This document shows positions 27,163 to 35,964 of a stretch of DNA of 64,000 nt, piece after piece. The DNA is from Harmonia axyridis. Lineage: Eukaryota; Arthropoda; Insecta; Coleoptera; Coccinellidae. A model generated the notes under the pieces. The model saw only the letters and a program-made list of their open reading frames with translations, was not told the origin of the DNA and ran no database searches. The stretch is from NCBI RefSeq assembly GCF_914767665.1, contig NC_059503.1, positions 14,632,001 to 14,696,000 on the forward strand, given 5' to 3'. Position 1 is the first letter of the stretch; each line of letters begins with the position of its first letter. Made by a program: the position numbers and the translations under genes.

Positions 27163-27547
27163 CGGCAACCATCCGGGAAGTGCTCACTTCCCGGACGCTT
27201 TTTGTCTGAGAAAGTAGCATTTCCCGGCCTAGTCCGGAAAGTACGTACTTCCCGGACTAGGCCGGAAAAGAATCATAGAATCCATAGCAACCGAGAACGG
27301 CTGACAGTTCATATGAAATTAGTTGTCAAAAATTTGCATGTTTTTTGATCGCAATCGCAATAAAATATGGAAAGCAGCAGCGATAGTGTTATTTTACATG
27401 GTTGCCGAAAAAATATTGTACGCAACACGCCCGAAAATGGTTTTTTAGGACTCACAGACTTCCAGGACTCGCTTACGCTCGTCCTGGAATTTTGTCTATT
27501 CGTCCAAAAAAACCCTATTTTCCGGACTTGTTACGTAAATTACTATT
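27163..27547 (+). repeat. GC-rich palindromic tandem unit 1
   Basis: The unit opens CGGCAACCATCCGGGAAGTG. It contains a palindrome at 27172-27195 (11-base arms TCCGGGAAGTG, spacer CT) and a 42-base near-perfect palindrome at 27224-27265 (21-base arms, one mismatch, centre GTAC-GTAC). A CCATAGCAACCGAG block, an AACGGCTGACAGTTCATATG block and an ATG-initiated frame (MESSSDSVILHG) follow. Compared with unit 2, unit 1 has the extra 42-base palindrome, an extra 25 bases within the frame, and lacks a ~60-base stretch before CCATAGCAACC. No known family recognised. Confidence 0.7.
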
Positions 27548-27720
27548 TTCGGCAAACGTCCGGGAAGTGCTCACTTCCCAGACGCTTTTTCTCTGAGAAA
27601 GTAGCATTTCCCGGGGAAAAGAATCACATCGTTTGTGTCATTGTGAATATGAAAATCTTTGTAGGTATATTTTTAAAAAATGCAGTTGATCATTACCATA
27701 GCAACCGAGAAAACGGCTGA
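27367..27720 (+). CDS. Unassigned frame in unit 1, probably frame-shifted by a 25-base insert
   Basis: The frame starts ATGGAAAGCAGCAGC and encodes MESSSDSVILHG, then CRKNIVRNTPENGFLGLTD, exactly parallel to the unit-2 frame. It then differs because 25 bases (TCCAGGACTCGC, TTACGCTCGTCCT) sit between CAGACT and GGAATTTTG. With the insert, translation runs 117 codons across the unit boundary; without it, the frame would end as in unit 2 (codons for DWNFVYSSKK and GLVT). The inserted bases plus their flanks form a hairpin with arms TTCCAGGAC and GTCCTGGAA. Whether anything is translated is unknown, and no domain is recognised. Confidence 0.2.
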   Translation: MESSSDSVILHGCRKNIVRNTPENGFLGLTDFQDSLTLVLEFCLFVQKNPIFRTCYVNYYFRQTSGKCSLPRRFFSEKVAFPGEKNHIVCVIVNMKIFVGIFLKNAVDHYHSNRENG

Positions 27721-27940
27721 CAGTTCATATGAAATTAGTTGTCAACAATTTGCATGATTTTTTATCGCAATCGCAATGAAATATGGAAAGCAGCAGCGGT
27801 AGTGTTATTCTACACGGTTGCCGAAAAAATATTGTACGCAACACGCCCGAAAATGGTTTTTTTGGACTCACAGACTGGAATTTTGTCTATTCGTCCAAAA
27901 AAACACTATTTTCCGGACTTGTTACGTAAATAACTATTTG
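27548..27940 (+). repeat. GC-rich palindromic tandem unit 2
   Basis: This is a direct copy of unit 1, starting CGGCAAACGTCCGGGAAGTG and ending GGACTTGTTACGTAAATAAC. The first palindrome is kept with one change (CCCAGACG for CCCGGACG) and the 42-base palindrome is absent. The extra ~60-base stretch before the shared block ends ATTACCATAGCAAC, which fits the RFX-type X-box consensus. The two units abut without spacer. Confidence 0.7.
27783..27929 (+). CDS. Unassigned 48-codon small frame in unit 2
   Basis: ATG at 27783, TAA at 27927. The product would be 48 residues, starting MESSSGSVILHGCRKN and ending KTLFSGLVT. Against unit 1 (ignoring its 25-base insert) I count three silent changes (two Leu/His codon third or first positions and one Thr codon) and two amino-acid changes (Asp/Gly, Leu/Phe). 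That pattern hints at protein constraint, but the sample is tiny. No signal peptide, zinc motif or known domain is visible. It could be a first exon or a chance frame. Confidence 0.25.
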   Translation: MESSSGSVILHGCRKNIVRNTPENGFFGLTDWNFVYSSKKTLFSGLVT

Positions 27941-28139
27941 TCAAAAAATGTCTAATTTTCCATTTACATTGTGAATAATCATTTTGCTGCCTAGGCAGGA
28001 AATTCGTTACTTTTCTGCCTAGACCAGAGAAGTAATACTTTGCTGATACATATGTGTCTGCAAAATCAATATTTGCTGTCAATCGAAAATAAAATAGTTT
28101 TATTGCAGAAACGTATAGCATCTGCATCTTCCTCAAAGA

Positions 28140-28773
28140 TTTTCATTCCACTCACCCAAAATAGATGATGACCACTTTTCGAAGGAATTCGAAGAAAACT
28201 CTCATCCCGATTATCGAACCTCAGTGCGTGTGTCCATTATCTCTGAAGGTTCCATCTAGCCAACGAAGCGAGGCACTTTAAATTGAACATCCTCTCGAAA
28301 AACATTGAAACGAACCAGACTGGGCCAATAATCTAACATGTGCGTACATGTTATGCCAGTTTTATGTTATTTATCAATCGGATTTATTGCCGAAGCACTC
28401 ACGGCCTCAGCCAGTCGATCAGATATCCAGCTCATTACAGGACGTTCATTTGGGAATGAGTAATAGGAGACGTGTCATCATATTTTGGAATCATGTGCTA
28501 AATGACAAACTGCCGGGCCGGTAGTGAAAAGCGAGTTATTTTGAACGTGGCAGTTTTCGTAATCACTCTGGAAATCAAAAGCGATATTACGTTCACTCTT
28601 CGGGCCCCCAACTTTTTTTTTTTTTTGGAATTATTAATGGAGCGGAATCATTGAGCGTCTGGGATTAGGAGATTTATTTCCTGCATCAATCACGTTCTGC
28701 GGGTGAACTGATTTTGTTTTGGTTTATTATTTTCAATAGTAAACCTTTGGAATGTTCAGTTTGCGTTATGAAA
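28140..28773. other. Less AT-rich unique sequence without gene
   Basis: This stretch is more complex and less AT-rich than its surroundings, contains no repeat match within the window and no long frame. Strings such as CTGCCGGGCCGG and a TTCGGGCCCCC run before a T15 tract stand out. It could be conserved non-coding or regulatory DNA, but nothing in the sequence proves this. Confidence 0.3.
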
Positions 28774-29654
28774 TGTGTCCGTTAAGTATGGAACAAATTC
28801 ATTTTTAGCTAAACAGACCATTTTAAGAAATAATCCTGAAACACGTCGATTTTTCATTTTAATTTACCGTATTTTAAAATAATAATCTAATATACAGGTG
28901 AATTACTTTCGAGTAATGACGTCACCGTATTTTTTTTTAATAGAACACCCCCATTTTGTCTCAATTTTCCGATTACTTTAGCTGAGCTGATTCCAAAAAT
29001 GTATCACATGTTGATTCCAATTGGTACAGGGTGGACAAAAATACAATAGTTTTGTGTGTGCTCATAAAGTAACAAGTAACATTCTTTATTAGTTAAATTA
29101 ACAATATTCTCAAAAATACTTATTGTCTAGCGGTAATTGGTTTGAATGTAACACCCTGTAGTTTGTTACATTTTAGATTAATAAAAATGAGCTGTTTCCA
29201 AACATGTTTGGTACTTGTGGTCTAGCACAATCAATCAATTTAAAAAAAAACATAGTCGTCTGGTTTTTTGTGAAATATCATTATTTGTTTATTACCGCTA
29301 GACAATAAGTATTTTTGATAATATTGTTAACTTAACTAATAAAGATTGTTACGCGTTACTTTATGAGCACACATAAAACTATTGTATTTTTGTCCACCCT
29401 GTACCAATTGGAATCAACATGTGATACAATTTTGGAATCAGCTCAGCTAGAATAATCGGAAAATTGAGACAAAATGGAGGTGTTCCGTTTAAAAAAAACG
29501 GTGACGTCATTACTCGAAAGTAATGCACCCTGTATATTAGATTATTTTTTTTTAAATACGGTAAATTAACAGCAAAAATCGACCTGTTTCAGAATTATTT
29601 CTTAAAATGGTCTGTTTGCCTAAAAATGGATTTGTTCCATACTCCACGGACGCA
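28774..29654. mobile_element. 881-bp fold-back element with ~350-bp inverted arms
   Basis: The left outer end GTCCGTTAAGTATGGAACAA pairs with the right outer end GTCCGTGGAGTATGGAACAA read from the other strand. The arms stay alignable through AAACAGACCATTTTAAGAAA, a TACAGG(G)TG motif, AGTAATGACGTCACCG, TTTTGTCTCAATTTTCCGAT, GGTACAGGGTGGACAAAAAT and TACTTATTGTCTAGCGGTAA. A spacer of ~165 bases separates them. No reading frame of note. Each arm embeds two TACAGGGTG-like motifs, suggesting it was built from smaller MITE pieces. Confidence 0.8.
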
Positions 29655-29984
29655 GTGTAAAATATCAAAGTCGAATAAAAAATTCGGTTCGACTTGGCAT
29701 CCGATATGAAATTGTACCAAAATTATTTATGATTCCAATTCATAAATTTTCAAGCCAAATATAATCAAGGACTCTTATCTTGAAAAATTCTTATTTACAG
29801 ATATAGACTTCGCAGAATCATCAAATTTTGAACCTGTAATGCTATTGTTGTGCAAATTGAATACATTGCAAAACGAGGTTCTAGGTTAGTTATTTTCGTA
29901 GTTATAACTTTTTCAATATTCCCCCTCGAATATAATAATAATGAAAGATTTTCCAATAAGCAGTTTCATTTTAATATTAAGAAA

Positions 29985-30634
29985 AAGGAATATTTTGAGA
30001 GTAAAGAGGAAAGTATGCCATTGACGATGAAAAACGATACCAGCCAAATGGACGCCGGTTGCAGCAACATATCTTTTTCATAAAATTTTCCATGACCAAT
30101 TTGCACATTTTCGGCTGTAAGTCCTCGATAACTTCACGCATTCCATTTTTAAGGTCTTCGCGTGGCCCCAAAGAAACAAGTCTGAAAGTGGTGGCCAAAT
30201 CTGATGACCTCTTTGAGAAAGAGGCCAGGAAACTTTTCTTATAAAATAGCGATTGTTTCGTTGCCAAGTTACCAACTAAGTTGGCAACTTGGAATACCAA
30301 CCACCAACTAGCTCACAGACGAGCAACTTAGTCGCCAACTTGACAAATAGGCAACTTGGTTGGCAACTAAATTGCTCGTCTGTAGGCCCATAACAGTTTC
30401 ATCAGCCTTATTTTCGTATGAGTGAGGCCCAACCACAACACCAGCCCAAAAACCGCACCAAAAAAGCGACACGTTGAGAATGGAGATTCTTCACAAATCT
30501 AACTTCTGCCAACAGCGTCGATCCAAAAGTGCTTTAGTTTTGAGAACCGTGACAGCAAAATTTTCATCATCTTTAGTCAATCTTTAGTCAATTTTAACAA
30601 TTCCAAAGCGATCTCGATCATTTTTTCATTTTGT
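29985..30634 (-). pseudogene. Relict DD41D-type transposase (MERY lineage)
   Basis: Three blocks appear in order on the minus strand. Near 30634-30490 is an N-terminal block resembling the stub at 16.9 kb (IEIALELLKL, then DENFAVTVLKTKALLDRR). At 30480-30400 is WAGVVVGPHSYENKADETV, equivalent to WAGGIIGPYFFKNDDGQNV of the copies at 40.5 and 62.4 kb. At 30250-29985 is the C-terminus (PPLSDLFLWGHAK, then REVIEDLQPKMCKLVMENFMK in an adjacent frame). Frames shift between blocks, a 13-base tandem duplication (ATCTTTAGTCA) interrupts the N-terminus, and the segment that should carry the second catalytic Asp is replaced by a palindromic tract. Confidence 0.6.
30240..30382. repeat. Palindromic AACTTGG/GCCAAC tract
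   Basis: An inverted repeat at 30316-30382 has arms starting CAGACGAGCAACTTAG and, read from the other strand, CAGACGAGCAATTTAG, each about 24 bases with three mismatches. Next to it at 30257-30291 lie further inverted copies of CCAAGTTGCCAACTTAG. The tract occupies the place of about 55 residues of transposase in the surrounding relict, so it may be an insertion that replaced them. Confidence 0.6.
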
Positions 30635-30639
30635 TACCC

Positions 30640-32425
30640 ACTTTTTCAATGATTTGAGTAATTTAAAACGGAATAAAAAAGTCATACAGTAAAATTTGCT
30701 GTGTTAATATCTTCATCAATATGGGAGTAGGTAGTTCAAAAGGGTCGGTTTCATATTTCCCGTTGGATGTTATTGTCAGTAGAAACATTGAAAACGAATA
30801 TTGCATACCAGATTTCATCGAACCGGAAAAGCAAAAATGCATTAAGCGAATGGAAATTTTGAAATCGGATAATATTTTTTTTTCGAAATATTTAGTAGTC
30901 AAGAAAGTAATTCTGAAGTGATAAAAATCCTTACCTAATCGTTTTACCTTTGGAGAAGTAATCTGTATAATCCTTATCAAATATCGTCTTTTGGAATTTG
31001 CTCAGAACAACATTGAACATTTGAAGACGCAAAAAATATAACCTCAGTATCGTAATGAGTTCATTACAGTTCTAAAAACAGTGCTGTAATGAAATTATTA
31101 TAGCATTGTTTTCAGTTATATTTTTCCTTTTGTGGTTGTCTACATAGACCTCCAATCCTGTCAAAATTCAACACACATCAATTGCCAATATGATATAATT
31201 TGGATCAAGTGAAATAATTCGCGACATTATTTGCAATTTCTCCTAATTCTGTTGGTGTCGAATCGATTTCGGCAGAAAAAATTCACGAATTCAATGCGTT
31301 ATTATAAATTATTTCAAAATACGAAACGTACGATTCAAATTCATATTCCGTAATCTGTCAATTTTCGTAACAGTCACACCAAGACTGCCAAGATACAATG
31401 AAAATGTCACTAGGATGTATAATCTGAATTTTTCATTGAATTTCGACAATATTTCACCAAACTTGACTGAAATAGAGAAAATATCGTCTAATACTCGTTG
31501 CAGAAGCAATTCCAACACTCATGTTGTAATAGGAGCCCATTCTGCAACTTGTTTTAGAATATACTATTCCTCAATTCGTAGTAATGAACCAAAAGTTTCG
31601 TGAAATGAGAAACCAATTTGTGAAACGCTGAAATGTATTTTTCCCTCTGTAGTAACTGTCATTTGAGAAAAAAACCCTATTTCGTTCGATAGCGGCTATA
31701 CTCTGATTGAGAACGAAAAAATTCACAGAAACGTGTTGGAATGAACGGTCAGCCTTCATTTGGCATTAATTCACCAATATGTGGAGACATTAATTTCCCG
31801 GTGAGATTGGACCAATGAAACCACATCCGAGTTACCAATTTAATCAAAAGGGAACTTCTTCCCTCTCCCCTTTGTAATATACCGACCACAATGTTTCTTG
31901 CTGATTGCTGGTTTTTCAATCGAAAAAAGGACGTGTGGGTAAAGGCGGTGAGGCAGATGAATGAAATTATCTGCTCGAAACTTGTCTATTACAAACTTTG
32001 CCGAGGAGAACTCTGCGTACAATTCAATTACAAAAAAGATCACTTATCAACTTCTGCTTCATTTGATGCAATCGACTTTATAGTTACTTTTGGGCACTTG
32101 AAAGTAAAGAGTGAAATTGCTTTTCTAATTATGGTTCAATAGATAGCAAAGATCGTGACCAGTTTTCACCAAATAATATAAATAGCGCATATCAATTGCG
32201 AGTATTTTATAGTTTGATCGTTAACAGAAATAACAGAAATAATAATAAGAAATAAGAGGAAGCTTTGTAATAACTTTTGGGATAAAAAGAATTTTTGCAG
32301 AATGCATTTCAGATCTTTATGAACTACTTCGGTTTCGGTCTACCTGTCTGTTGGTCTGTGTATCTACAAAACAAAACTGTCTGAAATTCCAACATTCCAC
32401 TTAGAAGTTTAAAGTAAAATCACAT
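30640..32425. other. AT-rich sequence, nothing recognised
   Basis: Several frames of 60-105 codons occur on both strands (for example minus 30663-30980, plus 31891-32142) but they overlap one another and show no domain. No element ends were found. Confidence 0.4.
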
Positions 32426-32429
32426 TTTT

Positions 32430-32625
32430 TCTTAAAAATTCGATCTTATTCAACACAATCTCCTTCAAGAGTGATGAATGTAGTCCAATGATCCACAATT
32501 TTTTGAATACGTTTTCTGCAAGTAGGTTCGTCTTTGCTTTCGAAATAGTCTTCGGTAATCGCTTCTTCATTAGAGCCAATTTTTTTTACTGTAGCTTTTT
32601 CTTGAGGTCTGCGCAATGCTGATTA
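32430..32625 (-). pseudogene. Mariner C-terminal relict (minus)
   Basis: On the minus strand the codons give KKIGSNEEAITEDYFESKDE, then RIQKIVD and FITLEGDCVE before a stop. This matches the end of the DD34D mariner protein (KKFSANEEVIAETEAYFEAKD and CIALEGNYVE in the better copies). All three catalytic residues are missing. Confidence 0.6.
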
Positions 32626-32669
32626 AAAGCAACAATACATTTTCAATTCAGAACGCTATTTGGAGTTGT

Positions 32670-33150
32670 TAAAGCGATTTTTATATCGATATAAGACATG
32701 GCTTCATTACTTTACACGTCAAAGAGAGTGTCCAAATCGTCCAAAATATCAAATATCACGTGACAAAGTTGTGGAATCCATATTTTGAGACGTGCATGGT
32801 GTACTATCTTGACAAAGGTAAAACCATGAACAGTGATTATAGATCGGAATAGGATTGATTGAGTCCAGAAATGAAGAAAAAACTACCCCAAATTCAAAAG
32901 AATAGAAATCTTCATCTACAAGACAATACTGCTTGTCACAAATCGATTGAAAAGTTACTGGATTTTTGTAGACCTCAAAAGAAAATGCTCAAGGGAAAGA
33001 AATTTAGATCTATAATGAAGAAAAAGACGAATTTCTCTACAAAAAAGCAATTGAGAAATAAGAGTACATTCATTACTCTTGAAGGTGACTATATTGACGA
33101 ATAAAGTCGAATTTTTAAGAAAATATACTGTGAAATAGGCTTGGAGCCTC
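32670..33150 (+). pseudogene. Mariner middle and C-terminal relict (plus)
   Basis: In order on the plus strand: KTWLHYFTRQRE (after the lost first Asp), KVVESIF and a DVHGVL block (compare KVMASVFWDAQGIIF), NSDY, then HLQDNTACHKSIEKL with the second catalytic Asp, KKMLKGKKF, and FITLEGDYID before a stop. Several frameshifts and stops; the third-Asp region (SPDLAPSDF) is deleted, with LLDF joined directly to RPQKKML. It lies back to back with the minus relict at 32430-32625. Confidence 0.65.
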
Positions 33151-33909
33151 CATTTCTTTAAAAATCTGCAGACGATGCGATGTTCAAGTGACTGATGCGC
33201 TTTTCAAGGGTAGTTTAATGAACTTTAAAGTATAAGGGAGAAAGGATGAAATGGATAGGTCAATATATTCATTAGAAGAAGGAACGAATTACTGTGGTTT
33301 TTACGGATGAGAACGCAGGATTTTCAAAACACAAAGAACTCGATTGCAGATGCTGAAGACACAGAGTAATCAGTTACGTTCGCTAAGTGTAGTATTAAAT
33401 TTTCATGCTACTGCTGGCCAAATTCGAGTTTCTCGATGATAAAACCATACTGAGGGTCTTCTTGGTAGTTTATGCCAACGAGAAACAAGGAATTTTATAT
33501 TTACCAAGGTCTCCTCGACTACCTCGTTTAAAATCATCCAATATACAAAAGACATAATCGAAAGAAATGTATCTATTCAATTATTAGTAAATGTGATTGC
33601 TTCCGACTGTACCGAAGGTAGACGAAGAATTAAATTGACTTTCCAGATGAAATATTTCAAATTGCATTTCAAACCATTCTGTTCAAATTCGTTTCTGTCT
33701 GTAGGAAGGTTTGTCCAGAAATCCTTAGATCAGTTTAATATCCTCAATTCTTGTCTGATTTCAATGAAATTCGGTATGAGCATCCATCCAATTTGGGCCT
33801 ATCATGATCCCAATAGAATTTTAGCTTACATGATGAGTATGCCCCAACGTAAAATGTCCAAGATCTCCATCGTGCTTATCCGATTTGGATGATTGAATTT
33901 TTTGTATTA
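33151..33909. other. Unrecognised sequence with a 99-codon frame
   Basis: A plus frame at 33593-33892 begins MIASDCTEGRRRIKLTF and has no domain I recognise. It ends immediately before the Mos1-like mariner insertion at 33910. Nothing else is visible. Confidence 0.3.
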
Positions 33910-34848
33910 GGTGTACAACTTTGCTTCTGCCGTTTTGCAATAGATGGCTTAGCGGTAAGTGGTAGTCGAAATAAATAGGTCGTAGATGTCATACAATAAG
34001 CTGAGGAATTTATAAACATAACGCCATTGAAAAATTAGTCGATTTATGTCTGCATCATAAAGTTATTCTTTATTAAACATGTCAACTAACGAGCCAAATT
34101 CTCCTCATTTGCGGGATGTTTTAATTTTCTGTTTTAATATGAAGAAATCTGCGGCTGAGGTTCATTGAATGCTCTGAAATACCTATAATGAAGCCGCTAT
34201 TAGTGAAAGAACGTGACGAGAGTGGTTTTAACACTTCAAGAACGGTGCTTCTGACGTCGAAGACCAGCAATGCGGTAGAAGAGAGGTTTTCGAAGATGCA
34301 TTACTTGATCATGACTCGTGTCAAACGCAACAAGAATTGGCAAAATCATTGGGAGTGACGCAACAAGCCATTTCAAAACGCTTGAATGTCATGGGAATGA
34401 TTCAGAAACGCGGAAATTAGATGCCGTACGAGTTGAAGCCGAGAGATGTTGAACGGCGTTTGTTTGCTTGTGAACAGCTGCTTGAAAGGCAAAGATGGAA
34501 GGGATTTCTGCATAGCATCGTAACTGGAGACGAAAAATCGGTTCATTACGATAATCCCAAGCGCAGAAAATCATGGGTAAATCCCGGCCATACTTCCACG
34601 CCGACGACCAAACCGAATATTCACGGTTCCAAGGTCATGCTCAGTATTTGGTGGGACTGGCTGTGCGTAGTGTATTATGAGCTGTTAAAACCGACTGAAA
34701 CAATAACAGGCGATCGTTATCGAACGCAATTAATGCGTTTGAAAGCATTGAAAGACAAACGGCCGCAATACAAAGAGAGACATAATGAAGTGATTTTACA
34801 GCATGACAATGCTCGACCACATGTTGAGAAAGTGGTCAAGTCGTAATA
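33910..34848 (+). mobile_element. Mos1-like mariner copy A, 3'-truncated
   Basis: The 5' terminal repeat GGTGTACAACTTTGCTTCTG follows a TA at 33908-33909 and matches the 5' end of copy D at 59752 almost base for base over more than 150 bases of leader. The 3' end with the other terminal repeat is missing; similarity stops at about 34848. Confidence 0.8.
34079..34846 (+). pseudogene. Mos1-like (mauritiana-type) transposase, truncated
   Basis: The start at 34079 gives MSTNEPNSPHLRDVLIFCFN, as in Mos1-like proteins, with an in-frame stop (TGA) about 30 codons in and another just before MPYELKPRDVERR. A long clean stretch (34421-34846) then carries the first catalytic Asp (IVTGDEKS), MLSIWWD, VVYYELLKPTETITG and the second catalytic Asp (ILQHDNARPHV). 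The protein ends after EKVVKS, before the third-Asp motif, so the DDD triad is incomplete. Confidence 0.85.
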
Positions 34849-35527
34849 AAAGATTTGACTCAAAAATTCCTTATCACAGTAAAATTTTACAACTTTGATT
34901 CGCAGGTTCATACTGGCCTAATACTACTTTATTTCGTAACTGATATTTTCAACGGGCTTGGATGAACTTCAATAAAAACCATAATGTGAAAGTTTAAAGT
35001 TTGTCTATTCGAACTACCTACTTCAATTTCTACAGAATAAAACTGTTTTCAACTCAAAACAACTCACCTTCACGAATGAAGCATGAATACCATGAACGCT
35101 CGGTTTCTGAAATGAAAGGAAAACTTGAAATATAACAAATTTACATCCGACTCATATTGACATAATTAACATTTCAAGTTTGTGGGAATTTGCACGGTCG
35201 TTGGAATATTATCGTATGTACATATATTTGGAACTGATTATATGAATCAATCTAGTATACGTTTTATAATCCAATCAGCGGGTTTTACATTAATTCAATT
35301 GTTTTATTGTCACGATCCAAATAATTAAATGTGTTCAATTGTCCATCATAGATTTCCAGCTACAATAATTAATGAGTCAAATGACAGTTTTTTATTTTCA
35401 GTAACGGATCTTGAATTTTTCGGTAAGGGGCAAATCATACGAACAAATGCATCCTTGTCGTCATTATCATACACCCGTTTTTTTTCAAATTTTGAGCCTT
35501 TATTGTGAAAAAATGGTTACAAATGAA

Positions 35528-35964
35528 TTATTGAAAGTATTGGCCATCGCTAGCTACAACTTTTCCCCATCTTTCTGGCAACATACGAATCCCGTTGCGA
35601 AAAAATTCGACCGGTTTGGCCTCTATCCAGTCATCCACCCATTTTTTGGCTTCCTCGTAGGAATGGAAGTGCTGGTCAGCCAGGCCATGCGTCATCGATC
35701 TGAAGAGATGGTAATCAGACGGAGCAATGTCTGGACTATACGGCGGGTGGGGTAGGACTTCCCATTTGAGCGTTTCTAAGTATGTTTTCACCGGCTGTGC
35801 AACATGTGGGCGAGCATTGTCATGTTGCAAAATAACTTTGTCGTGCCTGTCGGAGTATTGTGGCCGTTTTTCTCGCAGTGCGCGGCTCAAACGCATCAAT
35901 TGTCGTCGATAGACCTCGCCTGTGATCCTTTCATTCGGTTTCAGAAGCTCATAGTAAACCACAC
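35528..35964 (-). pseudogene. Mos1-like transposase copy B, C-terminal half
   Basis: Continues copy B: VVYYELLKPNERITGEVY, the second catalytic Asp (VILQHDNARPHVAQPV), the third (YSPDIAPSDYHLF) and the end AERWGKV-type block followed by ASDGQYFQ and a stop at 35528. The frame is open throughout this half. Joined to the N-terminal half it would contain all three catalytic Asp, but the 2-base and 1-base deletions and the insertion disable it. Confidence 0.85.

Noticed and set aside
27163..27940. CRISPR-like or prokaryotic array
   Set aside because: Only two units, each near 390 bases, with internal palindromes; no repeat-spacer periodicity.
34389..34911. Minus-strand frames overlapping the Mos1-like copy at 34.4-34.9 kb
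   Set aside because: Antisense shadows of the transposase coding sequence.
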